A stretch of DNA of 64,000 nt from Phycomyces nitens (Eukaryota > Mucoromycota > Mucoromycetes > Mucorales > Phycomycetaceae). The notes below the pieces were generated by a model. The model did no database searches. It was given only the letters and a program-made list of their open reading frames with translations, and was not told the DNA's origin. Positions within the stretch are counted from its first letter, which is position 1; every line of letters starts with the position of its first letter. The position numbers and the translations under genes were made by a program. The stretch is from contig JAHRBC010000007.1 of assembly GCA_022702545.1 (NCBI GenBank), forward strand, positions 3,596,001 through 3,660,000, written 5' to 3'. Below, piece after piece: positions 1 to 16,100 of this stretch.

Positions 1-290
1 CAGTGCTCCATTGATATTATTGAGTTTGTCGAGTAGTTTACAAGTGTTCCTACGTGATATTCTGGATTACTCTGCTGTTTGTGTTACTGATAGACCTTCT
101 TGGATTGTTTGAATAAGCCTTTCAATTTGATCTTGTCCATATATATTATACTTTCTTGTAGAAACAATAGAGAATTTCTAAACATCTTTAACTAGAATGT
201 CTATTACCTCTATTGTTGTTGATTGAGGTTTAGGAATTGCGTCGAGATCAATGAGCATTAAAGGCTGTCATTTTCAGTGGCTGTTTTATC
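1..290 (-). pseudogene. Decayed Tc1/IS630-type transposase, N-terminal helix-turn-helix part
   Basis: Reading the minus strand from about 290 down to 1 gives one nearly continuous frame with a proline-rich lead (AIPKPQSTT) and then a DNA-binding helix-turn-helix pattern (GQDQIERLIQTIQEGLSV ... ISRRNTCKLLDKLNN). This layout is typical of fungal IS630/Tc1/mariner transposase N-termini. Two in-frame stops interrupt it, one after 'VKDV' and one after 'QTAE', and the catalytic DDE domain would lie beyond the left edge of the window. It is therefore a dead, edge-truncated copy. The family call rests on pattern only. Confidence 0.45.
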
Positions 291-1292
291 ATATTTCTCA
301 ATAGCACTGTCATCAAAGACTAGAAGCAATTATTTTTCTGGATTATAATGATCAAGCCCATTTTTTTTTGTCTAAAAAAATTAAAAGTTGTCTCAATCTC
401 AAATAAAAACACTGTATTAAAAAATTATACTAGATGGTTTAGATTTAACAAAGCATAAAAAGGCAAAGAGATGTATTCTAATATGTTCCAAGAGGCAGCT
501 GGTATTAATACGGAATCTTTACTAATGATATATATATGAGACTTTCTCAAATATTCAGAAAAACTGCGAGATTTTGTAAACATTTGTAGTATAGAGATAG
601 TCAAACAGGACTTTATCAGATATATTCTTGAAACAAAAAAGTATTATATAAAGCAATAACATAATGCGCTTTGAAGCATACTATTTAGAATTGAGATTGT
701 CAAGGTATACAAGTGAGATAGATTTTTGCAGTATTTAGCAGGGGTTAAAGTGTCCAAAAAATCAGGAATTCCTGTCGCATATTCCATGCTTATTACCTAG
801 AGTGATTATCGAATATGTGTGTATATTGCCCTGATAAATATCAACGTACAAGGATGATAAACACTATTTCTAGTGATGAAGATTTAAAGATACTCATTTA
901 TTTTATTTTTTAAGCTTAAACTTTATATTTGTAGGAAAGAGATGTACAAACATGAAATTATGGATAATCTTTGTAGAATTTACATTATGATCTCAAACGA
1001 TATCGCAACTGTTTTTTTACTATTTTAATACCAAATGTATTTTTTGCTTTGAGTTTACTATATCAATTTTGGCAAGATTTTTATTCTAGCAGCTATTGGA
1101 CAATTGGGTCGTTAGATGGTCATCTATAAAGCACATTTAGAAAGTGTCTGTTGGTATTTATCTTTTTATTAGATTGACCAGTGTAGATTTTCCCTTTAAC
1201 AATAATCATGAACCTTTGGTTGCCAGGCACGCTTATTGTTTTTACAAGATACGCCATTGTATCTTGCCTGTCATTAACAAATACGTGATCAA

Positions 1293-1323
<31 letters not shown>

Positions 1324-1734
1324 TGTATGTAATTTCTAGCCGAGAGTTTCTATTGCCTACCAAGAATGAAAAATATACCTGAATATTTTATGATTTTCAA
1401 AGATTTATACAAAGTTTTCAATTCATGGAAAAGAAAGTATAAAGATAGTTTGATGATTTCTTGCTGTTTCCAAGCATTCTGGCAAAAATATTTTTTCTAG
1501 CCAATGATATCAAGAGACAGTGTCTCCTAATGTCTCTATTGTTTTAAAACGCAGAATATGCGGACAGTTAAATATATTTAACTTCAGATTATCATGACAA
1601 AACGAGATCTCTCTTCACACTGTGTGCAGATGTGTGTGTGAGAGTGTGCCTATAGTTTCTCTTTTTCAAACTGCTACATTTTCCAAGTTTACTCGAAATC
1701 CTTGGAGAGTTCATAACAGAAATAGAAGAATAGT
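291..1734. other. AT-rich intergenic region, no gene seen
   Basis: No convincing coding region was found on either strand. A (TC)n microsatellite at about 1293-1315 runs into (TG)n at about 1315-1323. A shorter TG-rich stretch lies near 1620-1645. The last few hundred bases presumably hold the PEX1 promoter, but no specific element can be supported. Confidence 0.5.
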
Positions 1735-5977
<4,243 letters not shown>

Positions 5978-6104
5978 AGAGATGAAATGGATTTATTGTA
6001 TACACAACTGTAGAATAAACTCAGCGTAGGCGGGATAGAATTCATATTGAACCCCTCATTCAAACCACATTAATTAGTACATGTAAATAATATTAAAAAC
6101 AATA

Positions 6105-6150
6105 TTATATATATATATATATTGTATTATATATATATATATATATATTG
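6105..6150. repeat. (TA)n microsatellite between PEX1 and LIP2
   Basis: Two adjacent runs of alternating TA lie in the 240-base spacer between the PEX1 stop and the next gene on the same strand. This is a simple repeat in an otherwise AT-rich spacer, with no sign of a gene. Confidence 0.8.
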
Positions 6151-6218
6151 GTCTTGAAACTATATAGATTGGTTGGATTCATAAAGTAAAAAATAAAATA
6201 AAATAAAAACAAGTTTGA

Positions 6219-7185
6219 ATGTTGATCAATCTTGGAATCCCAAACAAGATGCTACGTTTGGCCCGCTCATTCACCACTTCCTGTTCAATATTGCCAAAAG
6301 ATTCAAGTCCTATTGGATACATTTCACTCCCTGGACTTATTCCCTATCAAGTTGGTCTGGACATTCAACAACATCTCGTCAAACGTCGTCATGGTATAAA
6401 TCGTGGCCAGTCTACTAGAGATCCCAAAAATATCGTGTGCTTTCTCCAACACAAACCCACCTATACATCCGGGCGGCGGATACGCAACAAAACTGTAGAT
6501 GATGAAGAGAGGCGACTGCGTGGCTTGGGGGCAGATTATTATGAAGTATATATTGCTATCTTTTGGTCAAGGGTTCTTATTTTGTTGGATAGACAATGCG
6601 GGGTGGACAGATTACATTCCATGGACCAGGCCAGTTGGTTGCTTACCCTATTATTGATATTCGAGATTACAATGCAAGTGTTTTATTGGCACATATGCTA
6701 GTGTGGTGAATAACGACATGTTTAGCTCAACGTAAGATGCTTTGTGTCCCGATTGGAAAAGACTGTTATTGCTGCCTGTGCCGAGTATGGCATCCAGGCC
6801 AACACAACTGAGAACACAGGCGTGTGGGTAGGACAAGAGGACAAGATTGCTGCTCTGGGTAAGACAAGTATCATTGTAAATAATTTATATGCAAACTCAT
6901 TAAACAAGCTTAAAAGGTGTTCACTTGCAGAGATACGTGAGCAGCCATGGTTTGGCACTAAATTGCGATGTGGATCTATCATGGTTTGACCATATTGTGC
7001 CATGTGGACTGGCTAATAAACGAGTAACCTCCATTAGTCTGGAGCGGAAATGTGCTACCAGTGTTGAAGATACGTTGCCAAAGTTGATTGCAAGCTTTGA
7101 AAAGACCTTCCACAAGCCACTCGTGCCCCTTGCACAGGATAGTCGACTGATGGTTGAGATTCAAGAGATTATGGATAAAGAATGA
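6219..7185 (+). CDS. LIP2: Mitochondrial lipoyl(octanoyl) transferase, LipB/LIP2 family
   Basis: The enzyme transfers octanoyl from mitochondrial acyl carrier protein to a lipoyl-domain lysine (GcvH, E2 subunits), the first step of lipoate synthesis. Family signatures are spread over several exons: a tetrapeptide-like [24 protein letters not shown] near 6470-6545, then in another frame after an intron [24 protein letters not shown] near 6600-6675. Next comes [16 protein letters not shown] near 6815-6860 with the catalytic-type Lys, then [24 protein letters not shown] near 6945-7010 with the catalytic-type Cys. The start at 6219, or the in-frame Met at 6249 (MLRLARSF), gives an Arg-rich, mitochondrial-targeting-like N-terminus. 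Three short introns are needed. The gene is convergent with the SAP-domain gene, with only about 90 bases between stops. Confidence 0.9.
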
Positions 7186-7273
7186 AATTTACGAAATGTA
7201 TTTTTTTATATAAATATAAATATATGTATAATTGTGAGTGGGTGTATTGTATGTAATGCGTTTATAGTTGTTT

Positions 7274-8239
7274 TCAAAGCTTCTCAAGAAAAGTATTTAG
7301 CATTTCTTGGTTCCACAATGTATGGGAATTGTTATTATAGATACAGTGATCATCTTGGTTCACTTGCTTGGGAACAATAGGCGAGGGAGACATGAGCTTG
7401 GTTATGAGTACACGGGTGCGCTCTTGTCTTAGACGGTCAATTAGATCGGCCTTCTTGCCGTTTGGAGGAAGCTTTCTCTGTCGAAGAAGTTCTTTGAGTG
7501 CTGCCACAGTTATGTCATCAAAATCAGTGTTGAGCAGCTGGTGGTCTTTCTTGCGCTGGTCTTCCTCTGGATCGGATGTCAAGGGCTTGGGTGTGCTCCG
7601 TTGGACCCTTTCAATAGGGACAGGTGGTTGGTGGTGCAAGACAGGTGGAGCAGGCGGACGTGGATCGGTCACTTGCATCTGAGCAAACACCAAGGGCTCC
7701 ATTCGTGCTGGTGGTCGTCGCTGGAAACATGATGGCACGGATGATGATCTACGTCGTTTCCCCACAGCTGGACGCCGGTTGATGGGTGGGTCTGTATTAG
7801 GATGAACGATCTCTGGAAATAATGTCTGGTGGTGTTGTGGGGGAGAGGTCATGTGTGTATCCGAAGAGGCACTTGAAAACGGAGACCCAGAGAGGGAGGG
7901 GTTGGTATAGGGAAGTGGAAGGTATTCTTCCTCAGTGATGCATTCGATCTTTTGCTGGTATTGCGACAGGAATTCGGCGTGCTGGAATGGAGCTGCTCCT
8001 ACAGAAGAGCTTCTTCTGCGCCGAAACACCATACTATTACTGTTACTATTACTATTACTATTATCATAGGGAAACATTGGGACTTGGGGCCAAAATGGAT
8101 TCTCATATGGAATTTGTGAGCCATCTACGGTATATGTACTCCAATCAATGGTATCTCCAGCATCAATTTGACTATTGACCTGATAGGAGTCGAGTGGTTC
8201 GGCTAGATTGCTTGGGTGATAATACATGATGAGTATCAA
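7274..8239 (-). CDS. SAP-domain nuclear protein, function unknown
   Basis: This is a single-exon reading frame of 321 residues. The C-terminal third holds a SAP motif (DITVAALKELLRQRKLPPNGKKADLIDRLRQE), a helix-extension-helix DNA-binding module found in chromatin, repair and RNA-processing factors. The rest is low complexity: a run of alternating Ser-Asn near residue 65, two basic RRRSSS patches that look like phosphosites or nuclear signals, and many Pro-rich segments. Nothing identifies a particular pathway. The gene lies between LIP2 (convergent) and SLU7 (same strand). The long open frame and the intact domain support a real gene; the name is left open. Confidence 0.75.
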   Translation of the reverse strand: MILIMYYHPSNLAEPLDSYQVNSQIDAGDTIDWSTYTVDGSQIPYENPFWPQVPMFPYDNSNSNSNSNSMVFRRRRSSSVGAAPFQHAEFLSQYQQKIECITEEEYLPLPYTNPSLSGSPFSSASSDTHMTSPPQHHQTLFPEIVHPNTDPPINRRPAVGKRRRSSSVPSCFQRRPPARMEPLVFAQMQVTDPRPPAPPVLHHQPPVPIERVQRSTPKPLTSDPEEDQRKKDHQLLNTDFDDITVAALKELLRQRKLPPNGKKADLIDRLRQERTRVLITKLMSPSPIVPKQVNQDDHCIYNNNSHTLWNQEMLNTFLEKL

Positions 8240-8686
8240 GAAGAGGAAGAGATGGGTTCAACTCTGCTGACTTTGCATAACTTTAAAAAAAGAAAAAGAA
8301 AAAAGAAAGAAAAGCTTAAAAATCTAACCCAAAATACAGAGAAAAAGGATCACCAGCCTCTTTCTTTTTTGCTTTGCTTTGCTTTGCTTTGATTTTCTTT
8401 GGCTATATATCCTTTCTGCACTCTTGGGGGGGACCAAAACTCTTTTGAGCCATTATATAAAAACCACACTGAACCGTCTCTTTGCCTAAAACAAAATCCA
8501 TCGTTACTTTAGAAACAAATTCGGTTTTATCACACTCCGACAGTATGAGGTCATCGTGAGAGTAACCTTCTGAGCCTAGACAAGAAAAAGGGGCAATATA
8601 AAATGAATCCAGATCGACTATTTTACAAAGATTAAACACAGGATGGATATTATTTATTTAAGCGTAACAATAAGTGAAACTATTGG
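8240..8686. other. Intergenic region between SAP-domain gene and SLU7
   Basis: This holds purine-rich and pyrimidine-rich tracts and a short direct repeat of GCTTT units near 8370-8395. A 78-codon minus-strand frame at 8403-8639 has no recognisable domain and was not called. The region probably carries the promoter and 5' UTR of the SAP-domain gene and the 3' UTR of SLU7. Confidence 0.5.
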
Positions 8687-10244
8687 CTAAAGAGCACCAT
8701 GAGAGGCCATTTGAGAAGCCTTTTGAGCATCAATACCAGCCTGGCCAGTGCAATATGAGTTACGGACATACGATCGACAGCATTTGTAACCCCATTTTCC
8801 ATCAGCCCAGTAAGATCCCCAGACAGAATTGTGGTTATTGATAAAGACTACAAAATCGATCATCAGCCTTCAATTCTCTACCAAGAAAAAAACAAAACAA
8901 AAAACAAAGAATCATTGGCCTACCATCCTCTTCATATTTTGACTTTGTCTTTGCCTTTTCAAGTCCACGAATGACTCGCCCGGTGCGTGAATACTCTACA
9001 TAGTTCTCATTCTGTGCCAAGAGCAACTCCTTGGGTACTGACTCTAGATGTTCTGCTCCACCATACTTCTCCAAGATACTCTTTTGAGTAGATCCCCGCA
9101 CTTCATCTTTCTTGGACTCATATTCCTGGTGCAGAATGGCTACCTGGGTAGGGTTGGCCTGGAGGTGTACATCACTACCTCGGTCGGCAGCCTGCCAGGC
9201 AAACAGTTGGATCTTGGCCATTGCTGGTGCATCACCAGTGTAGCGCACAAAGTTATCACCCGCAAATGGCACATCGTCCGCTCCCTGCTCTTCTCTCAAC
9301 GGGTTGTCGCGCATAGAACGTGTCTTTGGATCATAATAAGCTGAATCGGTATCCAAGTTCAATAGATATTTGGCTGTATCTTCACGAATTCTATATAATG
9401 TTTCGTCAGACCCAATCCCACGATACAATAACAATAATATAATAATAGCAGTCTCTTTTATACCTGAGATTACGGTTGGTCATTCGAGTTTTTTGGTTGA
9501 CATATTGACCAGGCATATCTGCTTGATCTGCATACTTGTCATCATCATCCTCTTCCTCATCATCCGACATTCCTGCAATCTTCTTGGCTTCTGAAGTTGT
9601 CGTTGGTCCCTCTTTATCAAGTTCTGTAGCCTTGGCAGCACGTCTAGCCTCTTCAATCTTATTATATTCTTCAATGACTTTGTCATGCTCTTTAGGATCA
9701 TAACCATTCCATCGATCTCGCTTCTCATCCCAATCAAGATCTACTTCTTGCACGATCTCATCTGCTTTAATATTTTTTCCAGTCCATTTTGCGCCCTTTT
9801 TACGTGGTCGTTCTACACAATCGCGTGTTTTGTGAGATGCTGCACCACAGTTCTCACACGCTCCTTTACGGTACTTTGTTGCTGCAGGACCCTAATATAT
9901 CATACATTCCAAGTTGAGTTTATGTGATTGTATAATATAGAACAATAAAACAATGCTAAATAACTGCTTACCGCTCGTTGGCCGCGAGCGTACCAGAAAT
10001 TGTCTTCGGCTCCAAACTTTGTACCAGGTCTTTTTTCTGGGGCCCTTTGGTGCTTGAGTGAAACCTGCCCGTTGTCAACGTACCAAGGGGCCTTTAACAT
10101 GAACTGAGGTGTATGGGGATTGATCTCATTTCCTTCATCATCAACCTCAGCAGGCGCAGTACCGGCTTTACGAGCAGCATCAAGATCTTTTTGTTTTCTG
10201 TACTCTTCCTTGGTTAAACGATTTGGCTGCTGCAATCCTGACAT
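8687..10244 (-). CDS. SLU7: Pre-mRNA splicing factor SLU7 (second catalytic step)
   Basis: SLU7 acts in the spliceosome nucleus at the second step, helping select the 3' splice site. The protein starts [21 protein letters not shown] and continues [18 protein letters not shown], both typical SLU7 N-terminal blocks. A CCHC zinc knuckle ([14 protein letters not shown]) follows near 9830-9870 and then [13 protein letters not shown] near 9700. The acidic stretch [11 protein letters not shown] lies near 9545. The last exon (about 8687-8845) ends in [15 protein letters not shown] and SQMASHGAL, with the stop at 8687-8689. Three introns are visible, near 9895-9965, 9410-9470 and 8850-8930. All conserved blocks are in order, so the gene looks intact. 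Confidence 0.93.
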
Positions 10245-10759
10245 TGTAATGAAATTTACAATTAAAAAAAAAGCAAACAATCGATCAACCCTTTTTTTTT
10301 CCTATTCTTACGTCTTGGTCTTATTTTTTAAAATTTGTCAGAACTTCCATATTCAGCAGATCACGTGCTATCAGAGCATGAAACTGTGTGTGTCTGTAAA
10401 TTTAAATATTATTATCAATATAATTAAGATAGGATAGAGATATCACAATCTTGAGTTTTCAAAGGGTTTATAATTAGGAAGCCTTTAATCAGATTATTGG
10501 TATTCCTACAGTGTGCTCGATTATACCGTATTGTTGGGGTTTATAGAGGTAAATGGACACGGTAAGATAAAAAGTGCATTATGCTCTAGTTTGGCTATAT
10601 CATAAAGTTCCTATTCACCATTATTACATCAATAGACTTCTTCACAACCTACCAAGATAAATTCCACTAAATACCATGACTATTCTTCTAAAAATATGTA
10701 TAAATATACATAAAGACGTATGATTTTACGTACAAAAGTATTTCTTGTCCTATATTTCT
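10245..10759. other. Intergenic region upstream of SLU7 and downstream of UNC45, no gene seen
   Basis: About 515 bases separate the SLU7 start from the UNC45 stop, both on the minus strand. The sequence is AT-rich with short homopolymer runs and has no open frame with a recognisable product. It should contain the SLU7 promoter, but no specific motif can be supported. Confidence 0.5.
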
Positions 10760-13021
10760 CTATGACTTGAGTTGAGCGCCATGAGTAACCATTAGCTTCA
10801 AGACATCCATAGCAGCACTACGAACTACATTTGTTTGACATGTCTTTACAATATTCACTAATTTTTCGTCCACTCCTTCTGTAACCAGTGGAGTAATGGC
10901 ATCTTTCTCGAGATGCATAACCATACAACGTACAATCTCAATGCCTCTGTGTTTGACATCCACAATTTCATCTTCGTTCATCAGCCGAGAAATACGTTCG
11001 TATCCCTTGTCAATCCGTGCCATCATCTCGCAGGTTCCCTTGGCATTTGATAATATAGCCAACGCACCCGAGGCAGCGCGTCTTGTACCTTCATCGTCAT
11101 GGTCGGATAGAATCATCAATAGGCGAATCTTGTTTTGGGTTCCTGGCTTGTTAGGATCACTGTATAGATCAAATACTGGATCACAGAATGTCATGTTGCA
11201 CACCATCTCAGTGGCTGCACGTTGAACCATAGTGTTGTTGGACAGCTGGAGGTTCTCAAAGACGCCCAACCCTTGTTCTTGGAATATCGCATATCGACAA
11301 TTATCATACACAGATGCAAGATTAGTCAAGGCCATCAACCCTTCAAACTGGCGCAGCTGGTTTCCATCATCTTTGCACAGATTTAAAAACGGCCGTAAAA
11401 GATCTAACGAGTGTTCGGGTCCGAATGCCAGGCGAGGGTCAGTTGTGATGGCAAGCTTTGCAAGCGCCTGAGAAGCTATGGCTGCGCATTGGGGATCCTT
11501 TTGAGAAACAGCAAGAGGCAAGAGAGATTTGACGATTCCCTGCTGCAATAACTTGCCACGCGTGGCTTGGGGAGTGATGATATTGTGATAGGTTTGCGCA
11601 GCCACCATTCGGATATTGTTGCTTGTACTTTTGGCCATCACCATCAAAGCCAATGGAGCACTGTGCTCGACTGAAAGCTTGATTCGAGCTTCAACAGCCT
11701 TATCAGTTTCCAAGGGATCATCAGCAGGAACGGCCTTTTTTGTGCTCTTGGCATTTGCAAGGTCCCTGAGTTTCTTCATCTGTTGCTGTTGCTCATCAAG
11801 AACAGGTCGATACATGGTAATATTCGCCAATATGGTACCGATACCAAAAAGAAGGGGGTTACTATTGGTATTTGCCGCATTTATTGCCACAGCAACGAGA
11901 CTCTTCATAAATTTCCCGTCATTAATCAGAGATTCCTTGACACTGGATTCCAATGAAGAATAGGCCAGACCCTCAACAGCATTTAGCACAATAGAGCCAT
12001 CTTGCACTTGGTCCTTTACAACATTCTTCATGGATTCTGTCAAATCTGAACGGTTGAGATTCATGTGTCGCATTGCATCCTCTAATGATTCATCCTTGGG
12101 TTCTGTGCTGCCTGAGGTTTTTTGAGCTGTTGCGCTTGCTCCTTGGGCCTGCAATTTTGTCAAGGTAGTGCCGATAATAGCCTTGAGGCGAACGTCAGTC
12201 GATGAAAGACTAGCAGTCTTTGCTAGCCAGCTACTCCCATATTTCACAATGACTTTTTGGCAGCTGCTATCTGAAGAAGCAATTGCCAGGACATTGGCAA
12301 TAGCGATCTGCACATCGACCACTTCAAATTCAATTATATCCATAATCTCCTCCACTACACCTTCTTGAGCGAAAATTGCTGCACCAACCGTCATGTTTGT
12401 CTGGAAGAGTGCGTTTAGTGTACGAAAGGCAAGTAGTTTGTCTGCATTTTTTCCGGTATTCATACAGTGTGAGAAACATTTGGCGCATTGCTCAATAATA
12501 AATGGCATTGGGTATTGTGTGGCATTTGGGCCTGGGTTAAGTAGCTTTGTAAGAAGCATGTACGCCGCAGCACGCACTTCAGCTGGAGTATCCTCTTCTC
12601 CGCATGCAGTCAGAACACGCACAAAATCCGGAGAACTGGAGAATTGCTTGATTTCTGCAGTTTTGGTGGGATCAGAGATACGCTCAAGAAAATCTTGAAA
12701 CGCATCGACTCGTGGATCTTTAGGTATAGATCCTTTACTTGATGGTTCTTTAGAAAAGCAATCCAAAACTTCTTTTGCCTTTGCGTTGCTGGGATCTTTC
12801 TTGAGTGCCAACTTTACATCGTCACGTGACAATGCTGACTGACCAAGAGCTTCGTACACACTTGCTCGTTCGAGTAATATAGATGAAGTGTCTTTGTCAT
12901 TGGTAGATTCTTCCAGTGCTATTTATTTACATTAATATGATTTCTGGATTGTTGTAGAAGAATTAAGAATAGAAACAATATACCAACCTTTTGTCAAAAC
13001 ACGGAGTTTTTTGTCAAGTAC
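10760..13021 (-). CDS. UNC-45/She4/CRO1-family myosin chaperone
   Basis: UNC-45/She4 proteins fold and stabilise myosin motor heads and are needed for actin-based transport and cytokinesis. The main exon encodes 699 residues of helical armadillo-type repeats. The central and C-terminal UCS region is clear (for example AALIAFGPEHSLDLLRPFL-like and GLMALTNLASVYDNCR, IVQRAATEMVCNM-like segments). A TPR-like piece (LALKKDPSNAKAKEVLDC) lies at the N-terminus. Upstream, after an intron near 12920-12985, a short exon reads LDKKLRVLTK and joins in frame to ALEESTNDKD. The true start is not resolved: further exons may lie in 13022-13190, opposite the RdRP 5' end. The two genes are divergent with almost no spacer, so they probably share a promoter region. 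Confidence 0.85.
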
Positions 13022-13171
13022 CTATTAATCATCGAGGATGATAGAGACATAAAGAGAGGCTTGTTAGAACACGTATAAATGATTTCCTTGGCAGCGACAA
13101 CAATCCTTCCAGAAGCTGTATATACCTCTAGATTAACATATGAGAATGATGAGTTGAAAAAATTGAGGATT

Positions 13172-16100
13172 ATGCTTTTACTTACCATTTGTCATTGGAA
13201 TCAACTAAAGAGTATCCCCTACTTTCTAAAGATAGAAACTCAGTTTCAAGAGCGGCTCTATTCCTTTCAAGCCACTCTTGATATGGCTCACAATATTGGA
13301 ACAACCCAAAGACGTCTTGAGACTGTTCTAGACGACTTTAAACGAGCAAGGAAATATTGGAAGGAGCTCAATTCTGAAGGGTTTCCGGTAGCAAATAAAC
13401 TAGTCAATTGTGTCATTCAATCAAGGCAAGAGGCTGATTAGAAAAGCATTGGGATTGAATGGATCGCTGACATTTAGTGCAGATATGTAGACGATCCTGC
13501 TTATTGGCATCCGGCACTTGTTGACGCCTTTCCTAATGTGGTGCAAAAGTATGATGGCAAGATGACTGTTGTAATCAATGATCACTCTCAAAAATTGGAA
13601 AATATTGTACAAAAAATGGTTTGTGTATTTTACTTTGGTTTCAATTCATTTGATCATTTTCTTGGTTACTGACTGTTGGTGAGCTTTTTTCTAGGCAGTT
13701 CAACAGCGAAAGATGCAACAACATTTACTAGAGATAAATGCTATATATAATAGGGCTCGTGATACGGGTGGAGAGGATATTCTAAATAGCCCTCTCTACA
13801 AGACATGTTCACTGAGTATATTTGGTAAGAACTATTCACTTGATCTAAAATGAAGGTTCTAATCGTATGAGTAGTACAACGAGTGAGAGCAATTGTATCA
13901 ATGTATGAATCTGAGCTGGCTACAAAGCAATCTCTTGCTAGTCCAAAAGGATTTAGGTGCATCAGACACCGTGAAGAGAGCCTTACACTTTTATCCATTT
14001 GGCTTAATCAGCCTAGTTTGGAGGATAAGGTCCTTGTTGAATTTCAAGATATGTGTGCCTTTGAAATGTCCTGAGATTTGTCTAATACATATTCTTAAAC
14101 TTAAGAAATTGAGGAGTATCCTATTCCCATATATTCTATTGTATCATTTCTATTACTTTTCAGCTAGTTTGAACCAAATGGCATCTATTGGGATACTATT
14201 GACAATGAGAATAATAAAATTTCTATTCATTTCATTTCAATCAAAGTACAACAAAATAAATACAATTTCCAAGGCACCTTTGGCATATATTTAAATACCG
14301 CTCAAGGTGATGGGCCTGTCTATTCAGTCTTTTTCTTGCTTTTTTTTTCATCGACATAACTTTATATTTAACTATATGCTTTCGCCTGAAGTTAAGCGCT
14401 GTGGGAAGCAAATATATTCTCACCTTTCTCAACGTGAGCGCATTGCTTACTTGAATGAGCCTTTTGAGATTCTTCCTGAAGAGATCCAAAAGATGAATCA
14501 GCTACAATCATTAAAACCTGGCACACTAAATATCGTTGTCCGCCAATTCTTGCAATGGTCACCTAAAAACACACAAAAGTCTCTCAAACACTTTATTTCA
14601 CGACTGGACGGTGCAATTAGTGGATTAATACGTAGGTTGATTTCGTTTAATATTTAATTCTAACGCGCAAACATTATAGTCAATGACACATCATCCCCGA
14701 TCAATAAGCGCAAACGTTCTCTGTCACCTACTTGCCAATCTAATTCAGCTCATGTTCGTCAACGACTACAAGTTACAACCGTACCATTCAACACTATAGA
14801 TATCTATTCTTCACTTTCTCCAACACACACTATCTCAGCTGAAAACGATGTTAACATTCTGTGTAGCCCTAAAAGTAATATCTTGATAAATTTGCCTTGG
14901 CTTCTTCAATTTGATATTGGCCGATTTCTTGTTCTTAAAAAACTCCAATTTAGCGATATACCCGATTCTGTCCTACAAGACATTCTCGACGTAGCAAAGT
15001 CAGAACCACGCCAAGTCTTTTTGATTATGATGAGATGGTACGAAAGTAGAAAGCTCACTCAGCCAAGCACTCTTAGCTATGCCATAGTCGAACAATGCCC
15101 TGAAATTGTATGGGCACTTACAGAGTCGTGTGCCAAGAACAAGAGTATTCGATATTTTGGAACCATCTTGCTATCCTCAAAGGCTCCAGTTTTGACTCTT
15201 TGGGTTCCAAAGATAACTGCTTCCAACCGCTTATTTCGCAAATTCGGGGAAGACCGATTTCTGGAATTCAAACTGTCAAAGAATTTGCGTCCAACAGCAA
15301 TCAAGGACTCTTTGAATTTCCTCCTCGCCCCATTGGTGTTTATGAACCGAGTATTCAGGTTCTTATTTATCAAAGATGACCGTCTTGTATTCTTTGCTAC
15401 TGAAGGCGAAGGAATCCGGCCTATTTCTATCCGTCAAGTCATAAATTGGCATATACCCCTAAAAGAAAATGCAACCATGACAATAAGCAAGTTTGCAAGT
15501 CGAATGTCGCTTGGATACAGTAACAGCACACCAACTATTATATTCCAGCCCAACATGATCCATTATATCGACGACATACACGCATCGGCACAAGGAGAAG
15601 AAGAAACGGTCATGACAGATGGGTGTGGTATCATTTCATGTGCTGCAATGCGCAAGATAATGGGCTCTCAATACATTGAAGAACTTCCATGTGCTATTCA
15701 AGGCCGTATTGCCGGCGCAAAAGGCGTTTGGATCTTGACACCTGAAATTGAATTTGAGTCTGGAGAATGGATCAAGATCCGTGCTTCTCAAAACAAGTTC
15801 CAGACATGTTTGCCCCAGGACGATATGGATAACCAAACGGATCCAATACATTATACATTTGATCTTGTCAAGGGTTCAATCTGTATATATCCTTCAAAGC
15901 TTAATACCCAATTTATTCAAGCAATTTCAGCTGGTGGAGTACCTAAAGACGCGTTTATCGAAATTCTACACGAATATCTACAGAAACTAGTCACAATTGT
16001 ACTTGAGAGCAAGAACATCAAGCTCTTGCGAGAGTGGGTTATAAAAACTGGCTCGGTTATGAATGGACGATGGGAAGTCGATGCAGCAGAAAAGGATATG

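Noticed and set aside
1144..1332. 62-codon frame ending in the TC/TG microsatellite
   Set aside because: Half of it is encoded by the simple repeat and no conserved segment is present.
8403..8639. 78-codon minus-strand frame between SAP-domain gene and SLU7
   Set aside because: No domain, no start context or splice evidence; likely 5' UTR or chance.
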